From: Kitasatospora sp. MAP5-34
GTDB taxonomy: Bacteria > Actinomycetota > Actinomycetes > Streptomycetales > Streptomycetaceae
Direction of reading: 5' to 3'
Assembly (NCBI RefSeq): GCF_029894335.1
Contig: NZ_JARXZC010000007.1
Coordinates: 117,053 to 181,052, forward strand
Length of the DNA: 64,000 nucleotides
A program made the translations under genes and the position numbers. The notes beneath the pieces are model-generated. The model worked only from the letters and a program-made list of their open reading frames with translations, was not told the origin of the DNA and did no database searches. Positions 57,395 through 64,000 of this stretch are shown here, piece after piece; positions within the stretch are counted from its first letter, which is position 1, and each line of letters starts with the position of its first letter.

Positions 57395-60300
57395 ACACCA
57401 CCCGGAGCACCACCCGGAGCACCACCCGTAGCACCATCGCCCCCTTCGCCCTGGTCGGCGCCGAGGACCGGGAGCAGCTGCCGGACGGCCTGGTTGACGC
57501 CTACCCGCTGTCCATGGTCCAGGCCGGCATCCTGATGGAGATGCTGGCCGCCACCGGCGGCCCGGTCTACCACAGCCTGCGCGCCTTCCAGGTGCGCGAG
57601 GACCGGCCGTTCGACGCTGCCGCGCTCGGGCAGGCGGTCGTCCTGCTGGCCGGGCGGCATGCCGCGCTGCGCACCTCGATGCACCTGACCGGCTACTCCC
57701 GTCCCCTGCAACTCGTCCACGCCGACGCCGAGATCCCCGTCACCGTGCACGACCTGCGCGGCCACGACGAGCAGCGCCGGGCCTGGGCACTGTGGGAGTT
57801 CACGGCCAACGAGCAGGCCGAGGCCTTCGATCCGACCGAGCCGCCGCTGCTGCGGATCGCCGTGCACGTCGTCTCGGACGACAGCTGGCGGCTGACCTTC
57901 ACCCACTGCGGCGCGCTGCTGGGCAGCCGGGGCCCGGACCTGCTCTCCGGTGAGCTGCTGGAGCTGTACGGCTGCCTGCGGGACGGCACGGAGCTGCCCG
58001 CCCACCAGGCGCCGGCTGTCGGCATCGCCGACTACATCGCCGCCGAACTCGCCGCGCTGGACAGCCCGGAGGACCGCGCGTACTGGCAGAGCATCACCGA
58101 TACGCACGCCCCGCTCACCCTCCCGCAGGCCTGGGGCGACGAGCAGAACCCGGTGGAGCGCTACCGGCTGCGCGTCCCGTTCGGCGATCTGGAGGACGGG
58201 CTGCGCACGCTGGCCGAGCGGGCCGGCGCCACGATCAAGAGCGTGCTGCTCTCGGCGCACCTGAAGGTGATGAGCTCGCTCACCGCCGAGGACGCCTTCC
58301 ACACCGGCCTGGTCAGCCACAACCCGCTCGAAGTGCCGGGCGCGGAGCAGGTGTTGGGATTCCAGCTGAACACGCTGCCGTTCCCGCACAGCGGCACCCC
58401 GGCGACCTGGCTGCGGCTGGTCGAGCAGACCCACGACCGGGAGACCGAGGTCTGGGGCCACCGCCGCTACCCGCTGCCCGCGATCCAGCGCGCGGCGGGC
58501 GTGGACCGGCTGGTCACCGTGCTCTTCGACTTCCTGGACGACTCCGCCACCGAGAACGCCGGCGTCCCAGGCAGCGGGGTTGAAGCCGCTGCGGCCGAGG
58601 AGTTCGAGGTGGCGTCGAACGAGTTCGCGCTCAACGTCACCGCCGTCGGCGGCCGGTTCTACCTGGCCACCGGCACCGACGCGATCGACCGGGGCTACGC
58701 CGATCGGCTGGCCGGGATGTACCGGCACGTGCTGGAGTCGATGGCCCGCGACCCGCACGGCGACGCCACCGGCGGCGTGCTGCCGCCTGCGGCGGCCGAG
58801 CGGCTGGTCGAGGAGTGGAACCCGGCACTCGGTGAGCCGGCCCCGGGCTGCGTCCACCAGGCCTTCGAGGCCCGGGCCGCCGAGCGGCCCGACGCGGTCG
58901 CGGTCGAGTTCGGGGACACCGCGCTGACCTACCGTCAGCTCGACGAGCAGGCCAACCGGATCGCCCACCACCTGCGCGCGCTCGGCGCCCGCCCCGACTC
59001 CCTGGTGGGGATCTGCCTCGAGCGCGGCCCGGAGCTGATCCCGGCGCTGCTGGGCGTGCTCAAGTCCGGTGCGGCGTACCTTCCGTTGGACCCGGCGAAC
59101 CCGGCCGAGCGGCTCGGCTACATCCTCGAGGACGCGGCCGCCGAGCTGGTGATCACCCAGTCCACGCTGGACAGCATCCCGGCCACCTACCCGGGCACCC
59201 GGGTGCTGCTGGACACCGACGCCGCGCTGATCGCCGCCCGCCCGGCCGAGTACCCGGGGGTCGCGGTGACCCCCGACAACCTGGTGTACGCCATCTACAC
59301 CTCCGGCTCGACCGGCCGCCCCAAGGGCGTGGCCCTGCCGCACGGCGCGCTGGCCAACCTGATCGAGTCCTTCGCCCGGTCCACCAACGCGGCTCCCGGG
59401 TCGGATCCGGCGACCTGGCTCGCGTCGACCTCGATCTCCTTCGACATCTCCAACCTGGAGCTCCACCTGCCGCTGACCACCGGCGGCCGGATCGCGCTCG
59501 CCTCCCGCGAGCAGGCCGCCAACCCCGGCGCGCTGATCTCGCAGATCGCCGAACGCCGGGTCACCCACGTGCAGGCCACCCCGTCCGGCTGGCGGGTGCT
59601 GCTGGCCGCAGGCTTCGAGCAGCCCGGCATCGTCGCCCTGGTGGGCGGCGAGGAGCTGCCGCTCCAGCTCGCCACCGAGCTGCGCTCGCGCGTGGCCGAC
59701 CTGGTCAACGTGTACGGCCCGACCGAGGCCACCGTCTGGGCCTCGGCCTGGACGGTACCGCTCGACCCGTCGGCCGTGCGGCTCGGCTCGCCGCTGCTCA
59801 ACTACCAGCTGCACGTGCTGGACCGGGCCGGCCGGCCGGCCGCGCCGGGTGTCCCCGGCGAGCTGCACATCGGCGGCCTGAGCCTGGCCCGGGGCTACCT
59901 GAACCGGCCCGGGCTGACCGCCGACAAGTTCGTCCCGGACCCGTACGGCCCGCCCGGTGCGCGGCTCTACCGCACCGGCGATCTGGCCCGCCGACTGGAC
60001 GTGGGAGAGCTGGAGTTCCTCGGCCGGATCGACACCCAGGTGAAGATCCGCGGCTACCGCATCGAACTCGGCGAGATCGAGTCCGCGCTCACCGGCCATC
60101 CACGGATCCGCGAGGCGATCGTCACGCTGCGGGACAGCGGCCTGCTGGTCGCCCACATGGTCGGCAGCGGCCGGCTCGACGCCGCCCGCCTCCGCAAGTA
60201 CCTGGCCGGCATCCTGCCGTCGTACATGATCCCCAGCGCCTTCGTGCCGATCGACCGGATTCCGCTCAGCATCAGCGGCAAGGCCGACCGCCGGGCCCTG

Positions 60301-60606
60301 CCCTGGCCCGACCGCACCCCCACCGACCTCCGCCCGCCCGCCACCGAGCTGCACGAACGGCTCGCGCAGTGCTGGAAGGACGAACTCGGTACCGGCCCGG
60401 CCGGCATCGACGACGACTTCCTGCTCGCCGGCGGCGACTCCATCCACGCCGTCCGCCTGGCGGACCGGCTCCAGCAGGAACTCGGGTGCGAGATCAGCGT
60501 CCGCACCGTGCTGGAGAACCCCACCGTCAGCCGTCTCGCTGACGCCGTACTTCGCGCGCCCGCCGCGCAGTTCGACACCGACCTGGTTAAGGAGAGCAAG
60601 GCATGA
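57391..60606 (+). CDS. NRPS 2: degenerate C - A (Gly) - T
   Basis: About 1071 residues from a GTG overlapping the NRPS 1 stop by four bases. A short Thr/Arg repeat (TTRS three times) opens the protein. The condensation domain (about 20-460; DAYPLSMVQAGILMEM) has THCGALLG at 171-178 where HHxxxDG is expected, so the catalytic His is absent. The A domain (about 490-970; phosphate loop near 635, YRTGDLARR, KIRGYRIELGEIE, and final Lys in SISGKADRR) is complete. Its code D-I-L-Q-L-G-V-V-W-K is that of glycine-activating domains apart from conservative changes. The carrier has GGDSI with Ser1017. No epimerisation or thioesterase domain. Confidence 0.93.
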   Translation: MNTTRSTTRSTTRSTIAPFALVGAEDREQLPDGLVDAYPLSMVQAGILMEMLAATGGPVYHSLRAFQVREDRPFDAAALGQAVVLLAGRHAALRTSMHLTGYSRPLQLVHADAEIPVTVHDLRGHDEQRRAWALWEFTANEQAEAFDPTEPPLLRIAVHVVSDDSWRLTFTHCGALLGSRGPDLLSGELLELYGCLRDGTELPAHQAPAVGIADYIAAELAALDSPEDRAYWQSITDTHAPLTLPQAWGDEQNPVERYRLRVPFGDLEDGLRTLAERAGATIKSVLLSAHLKVMSSLTAEDAFHTGLVSHNPLEVPGAEQVLGFQLNTLPFPHSGTPATWLRLVEQTHDRETEVWGHRRYPLPAIQRAAGVDRLVTVLFDFLDDSATENAGVPGSGVEAAAAEEFEVASNEFALNVTAVGGRFYLATGTDAIDRGYADRLAGMYRHVLESMARDPHGDATGGVLPPAAAERLVEEWNPALGEPAPGCVHQAFEARAAERPDAVAVEFGDTALTYRQLDEQANRIAHHLRALGARPDSLVGICLERGPELIPALLGVLKSGAAYLPLDPANPAERLGYILEDAAAELVITQSTLDSIPATYPGTRVLLDTDAALIAARPAEYPGVAVTPDNLVYAIYTSGSTGRPKGVALPHGALANLIESFARSTNAAPGSDPATWLASTSISFDISNLELHLPLTTGGRIALASREQAANPGALISQIAERRVTHVQATPSGWRVLLAAGFEQPGIVALVGGEELPLQLATELRSRVADLVNVYGPTEATVWASAWTVPLDPSAVRLGSPLLNYQLHVLDRAGRPAAPGVPGELHIGGLSLARGYLNRPGLTADKFVPDPYGPPGARLYRTGDLARRLDVGELEFLGRIDTQVKIRGYRIELGEIESALTGHPRIREAIVTLRDSGLLVAHMVGSGRLDAARLRKYLAGILPSYMIPSAFVPIDRIPLSISGKADRRALPWPDRTPTDLRPPATELHERLAQCWKDELGTGPAGIDDDFLLAGGDSIHAVRLADRLQQELGCEISVRTVLENPTVSRLADAVLRAPAAQFDTDLVKESKA
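57397..57432 (+). repeat. 12-base tandem repeat at the start of NRPS 2
   Basis: ACCACCCGGAGC twice, then ACCACCCGTAGC, encoding TTRS three times. The extra residues precede the folded condensation domain, so they lengthen the linker used for docking with NRPS 1. Confidence 0.88.
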
Positions 60607-63600
60607 ACACCAACGACACGGTTGCCCAGCAGCAGCAGGACCCGGCCTCGTTGCGTGCCGAGCTGCTCCGCCGCCGCCTGGCCGGCGGACGCGGCAACGG
60701 CCGCCGCACCGCCATCGAACGCGCGGACCGCACCGCGCCGCTGCCGCTGTCCTTCGGCCAGCAGCAGATGTGGTTCCTCAACCGGATGGACCCGGACTCC
60801 ACCGAGTACGCCGTGCCGCTGGTGCTGCGCCTGCGCGGCGAGCTGAACTCCGGTGCGCTGGAGCAGGCCTGGGAGCAGATCGTGGAGCGCCACGAGATCC
60901 TGCGCACCCGCTACACCCTGGTCGACGGCGAGCCGGCCCAGCTGGTCGACGCGCCTCGGCCGGCCGGCCTGCCGGTGGTGGACCTGAGCTCCGTGCCGGC
61001 CGACGCCCTGGACGTCCGGATGCGCGCGGCCGTCGAGTCCGAGATCGCCGAGCCGTTCGACCTCGAGCAGCAGTGGCCCGTCCGGGCCACCCTGGTCCGC
61101 CTCGGCGCGACCGACCACATTCTCGTCGTGGTCTTCCACCACATCGCCTGCGACGCCTGGTCGATGCGGCTCTTCGCGGGCGAGCTGAGCGGCCTGTACC
61201 GGGGCGCCGCGACCGGCACCCCGGTGACGCTCGAGCCGCTCGCGCTGCAGTACGCCGACTACGCCGCCTGGCAGCGCAAGCACCTCACCGGTGCCACCCT
61301 GGAGCGCGAACTCTCCTACTGGCGTGGCCGGCTGGACGGCAACGCGCCGCTGGAGCTGCCCACCGACCGGCCGCGACCGGCCATCCGCAGCTGGGAGGGC
61401 GACTCCGTCCCGTTCGCGATCCCGGCCCACCTCGCCGACCGGGTACGTGAGTTGAGCCTGGAGCACGGCACGACTCCGTTCACCTTCCTGCTCACCGTCT
61501 ACCAGCTGCTGCTCGGCCGCTACGCCGGCTCCAGCGACATCCCGGTCGGCGTCACGGTCTCCGGCCGCAACCGGCCCGAGCTGCAGCAGGTCATCGGGTA
61601 CGGCATCAACACACTGGCCATTCGCGGCCATTGGAGTGGGAACCCGACCTTCGCCGAGCTGCTGAAGTCCTCCGCCGGTACGGTGCTGGACGCCTTCGAC
61701 CACCAGTCCGTACCGTTCGCCCGGCTGGTCGACGAGCTGCAGCCTCAGCGCGACCTGTCCCGCACCCCGATCTTCCAGGTCGACTTCGTCCTGCACGAGG
61801 ACCGCCGGTCGGCCTTCGACCTGCACGGCCTGGAGCTGGAGTCGCTGCTCGAGGACCGGATCGCCAAGTTCGACCTCACGCTCAACGTCACGCACGCCAC
61901 CGAGGGCCCGCTGCACGCCCGACTGGGCTTCGCAACCTCGCTGTTCGACCGGGCGACCGTCGAAAGGATGACCGGGCACTACCTCCAGCTGCTGGAGTCG
62001 GTCACCGCCCAGCCGCAGGCTCGGCTCTCCGCCCTGGGCATGCTGGCGCCGACCGAGACCGCACAGCTGCTGGAGCAGTGGAACCCGCTGGCCGCCGAAC
62101 CGGTGGACCAGTGCGTCCACCAGGCCTTCGAGGCGCAGGCCGAGCGGACCCCCGATGCGGTCGCGATCGTCTTCGAGGGCGAGCAGTTGACGTACCGTCA
62201 GCTGAACGAGCGTGCCAACCGGCTCGCCCACCACCTGCGCTCGCTCGGCGCCCGCCCCGACACGCTGGTCGGAGTCAGCCTGCTGCGCGGCATCGAGCTG
62301 ATCCCGGCGCTGCTGGGCGTACTCAAGTCCGGCGCCGGCTACCTGCCGCTGGACCCGGCCAACCCGGCCGACCGCCTCGGCTACATCCTCGAGGACGCCG
62401 GTGCGCCGCTGCTGATCACCACCTCGACGCTGAACAGCATCCCCGACAGCTACCCCGGCACCCGGGTGCTCCTCGACACCGACGCCGCCGCGATCGCCGC
62501 CCGGCCGGCCGAGAACCCGGTGCCGGTCGCCGGACCCGAGAACCTGATCTACGTCATCTACACCTCCGGCTCCACCGGCCGGCCGAAGGGCGTCGCGCTC
62601 AGCCACGCCAACGTGCTGCGCCTGATGCTGTCGGCCGACCACGACCTGCACTTCGGCGCGGACGACGTGTGGACCCTGTTCCACTCGTACGCCTTCGACG
62701 TCTCCGTCTGGGAGATGTGGGGCGCCCTGCTGCACGGCGGCCGCCTGGTGCTGGCCTCGCTCAACACCCTGCGCTCGCCCGACGAGTTCCTCGACCTGCT
62801 GGTCGCGGAGCGGGCGACCGTACTCTGCCAGACCCCCACCGCGTTCCGCTCGCTCACCGCGCTGGCCGCAGCCGGCGACCCGCGAATCGACCAACTGGCC
62901 CTGCGCGCCGTCGTCTTCGCCGGTGAGCGGCTGGACACCGCCGACCTGCTGCCGTGGACCGACCGGCTGGGCCTGCGGATGCCGACGCTGGTCAACATGT
63001 ACGGCATCACCGAGACCACCGTGCACACCACGTACCACGAGCTCGGTGCCTTCGACCTGGACAACGCCAGCCGCAGCTTCGTCGGCCGGCCGCTGTCCGA
63101 TCTGACTGTCCACCTGCTCGACGCGGACGGCAACCTGGTGCCGGTCGGCGTCCCCGGTGAGATCCACGTGGGTGGCGCGGGCGTGGCACGCGGCTACCTC
63201 GGCCAGCCCGAGCTGACCGCCGAGCGCTTCGTGCCGGACCCGTACGGCCCGGCCGGCGCCCGCCTCTACCGCTCCGGCGACCTGGCACGCCGCCTGCCCG
63301 ACGGTTCGCTGGAGTGCCTGGGCCGGATCGACACCCAGGTGAAGATCCGCGGCTACCGCATCGAACTCGGCGAGATCACCAACCAGCTGCGCACGCACAG
63401 CTCGGTGCGCGACGCCGCCGTCATCGCCCGCGAGGACACGCCCGGCGACAAGACGCTGGCCGCGTACGTGGTCATCGCCGAGGGCCAGACCCTGGAGCCG
63501 GCCGAGCTGCGCGCCCAGCTCGCGGCCGCGCTGCCGGAGTACATGGTCCCCGGTGCGTTCGTGGCGATCGAGCGGATCCCGCTCACCAACAACGGCAAGC

Positions 63601-64000
63601 TGGACAGCCGGGCCCTGCCCGCACCGGGCCGTGACGCCTTCGCCGCCACGACGCACGTCGCGCCCAGCAGCGCGGTCGAGCTGGCCATGGCGGGTGCGTG
63701 GGCGGAGATCCTCGGCCTGGAGGCTGAGCAGATCGGCGTCCACGACGGCTTCTTCGACCTCGGTGGCGACTCCATCCGCGCCGTCCGCCTGGCCGGCGCC
63801 CTGCGGGAGATCGGCTACGTCTGCACCATCCGCGACATCTTCGAGCACCGGACGATCGCGCGGCTGGCCGCGCACGCCGGCGCCGCCGCCGAGGCCGTTC
63901 AGCCGTTCGCGGCCGTCGAGCCGTTCGCGCTGATCGGCGAGGCGGACCGGGCCGCGCTGCCCGAGGACGTGGTGGACGCCTACCCGCTCTCGCAGGTGCA
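60603..64000 (+). CDS. NRPS 3: C - A (unusual, Thr-like code) - T - C... (cut by window)
   Basis: At least 1132 residues from an ATG overlapping the NRPS 2 stop by four bases; open at the right edge. The first condensation domain has HHIACDAWS (179-187), active apart from Gly-to-Ala at the end of the motif. The A domain (phosphate loop near 650, YRSGDLARR, KIRGYRIELGEIT, final Lys in NNGKLDSR) is complete, with specificity residues D-V-W-C-V-A-M-V-H-K. This shares six positions with the Thr code D-F-W-N-I-G-M-V-H-K but differs in the pocket, so an unusual residue such as azetidine-2-carboxylate is possible. The carrier has GGDSI (Ser1057). A second condensation domain begins at about 1100 (DAYPLSQV), like the one opening NRPS 2. 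Confidence 0.93.
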   Translation, partial: MNTNDTVAQQQQDPASLRAELLRRRLAGGRGNGRRTAIERADRTAPLPLSFGQQQMWFLNRMDPDSTEYAVPLVLRLRGELNSGALEQAWEQIVERHEILRTRYTLVDGEPAQLVDAPRPAGLPVVDLSSVPADALDVRMRAAVESEIAEPFDLEQQWPVRATLVRLGATDHILVVVFHHIACDAWSMRLFAGELSGLYRGAATGTPVTLEPLALQYADYAAWQRKHLTGATLERELSYWRGRLDGNAPLELPTDRPRPAIRSWEGDSVPFAIPAHLADRVRELSLEHGTTPFTFLLTVYQLLLGRYAGSSDIPVGVTVSGRNRPELQQVIGYGINTLAIRGHWSGNPTFAELLKSSAGTVLDAFDHQSVPFARLVDELQPQRDLSRTPIFQVDFVLHEDRRSAFDLHGLELESLLEDRIAKFDLTLNVTHATEGPLHARLGFATSLFDRATVERMTGHYLQLLESVTAQPQARLSALGMLAPTETAQLLEQWNPLAAEPVDQCVHQAFEAQAERTPDAVAIVFEGEQLTYRQLNERANRLAHHLRSLGARPDTLVGVSLLRGIELIPALLGVLKSGAGYLPLDPANPADRLGYILEDAGAPLLITTSTLNSIPDSYPGTRVLLDTDAAAIAARPAENPVPVAGPENLIYVIYTSGSTGRPKGVALSHANVLRLMLSADHDLHFGADDVWTLFHSYAFDVSVWEMWGALLHGGRLVLASLNTLRSPDEFLDLLVAERATVLCQTPTAFRSLTALAAAGDPRIDQLALRAVVFAGERLDTADLLPWTDRLGLRMPTLVNMYGITETTVHTTYHELGAFDLDNASRSFVGRPLSDLTVHLLDADGNLVPVGVPGEIHVGGAGVARGYLGQPELTAERFVPDPYGPAGARLYRSGDLARRLPDGSLECLGRIDTQVKIRGYRIELGEITNQLRTHSSVRDAAVIAREDTPGDKTLAAYVVIAEGQTLEPAELRAQLAAALPEYMVPGAFVAIERIPLTNNGKLDSRALPAPGRDAFAATTHVAPSSAVELAMAGAWAEILGLEAEQIGVHDGFFDLGGDSIRAVRLAGALREIGYVCTIRDIFEHRTIARLAAHAGAAAEAVQPFAAVEPFALIGEADRAALPEDVVDAYPLSQV

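Noticed and set aside
60054..63875. A very long open frame (over 1200 codons) on the minus strand opposite NRPS 2 and 3.
   Set aside because: Its translation has no recognisable domain, and the plus strand encodes clear NRPS motifs throughout. Long antisense frames are expected in codon-biased, high-GC genes.

Overview
The window is high-GC DNA with GTG/TTG starts, 4-base gene overlaps and the gene families of a Streptomycetaceae actinomycete (Streptomyces or Kitasatospora type). The genus cannot be fixed from the sequence alone. I annotate 38 protein genes (two cut by the window edges), one gene remnant, one TPP riboswitch, several terminators and candidate operators, and many short tandem repeats.

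Positions 1-11 kb look like chromosomal core: an HtrA-type membrane protease (cut by the left edge), a TPP-riboswitch-controlled CytX-type transporter, a glycerophosphodiester phosphodiesterase, a histidine-kinase-like ATPase, a SEC-C/DUF5926 protein, a primase-polymerase-like protein, a GAF-SpoIIE phosphatase with altered metal motifs, and aminopeptidase P.

Positions 11-40 kb are accessory. Four paralogous secreted proteins, three of them about 950 residues long, carry PKD domains and three copies each of a roughly 115-residue repeat beginning near a Leu/Val-Asp-Thr-Arg motif. Between them lie a rhodanese/GlxA pair, a TipA-like MerR regulator with its MerR-type promoter, a thioredoxin/MerR pair, an aquaporin fragment, an ECF42-type sigma factor with its DGPF partner, a secreted phosphodiesterase, and a SpoIIE phosphatase followed by a MASE1 protein. 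They are followed by an L,D-transpeptidase lipoprotein, a class A penicillin-binding protein lacking the SxxK lysine, a polysaccharide deacetylase-like protein, a YcgQ/YcgR-like pair and an SGNH hydrolase.

From about 40 kb to the right edge lies what I read as a non-ribosomal peptide cluster wired to S-adenosylmethionine (SAM) recycling. On the minus strand a SARP regulator is followed by metK, an mtnA-apt fusion, mtnB, mtnD, mtnC and mtnP. The last six genes overlap one another by 4 bases. Together they make SAM, and they take 5'-methylthioadenosine (MTA) back to the methionine keto acid while recovering adenine. This only makes sense beside an enzyme that releases MTA. The best candidate is the divergent methyltransferase-like gene at 48507, which may be an azetidine-2-carboxylate synthase of the VioH/AzeJ kind. 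A YbaK/ProX-type aminoacyl-tRNA deacylase at the end of the array could protect the producer, because azetidine-2-carboxylate is a proline mimic. A type II thioesterase, two Fe(II)/2-oxoglutarate hydroxylases (SyrP-like and AsnO/VioC-like) and three NRPS genes follow: degenerate A-T-C-A(Asn-like)-T, degenerate C-A(Gly)-T, and C-A(unusual, Thr-like)-T-C..., which runs off the right edge. Direct repeats with an exact 11-base period lie in front of the hydroxylase/thioesterase and NRPS genes. They look like binding sites for the SARP.
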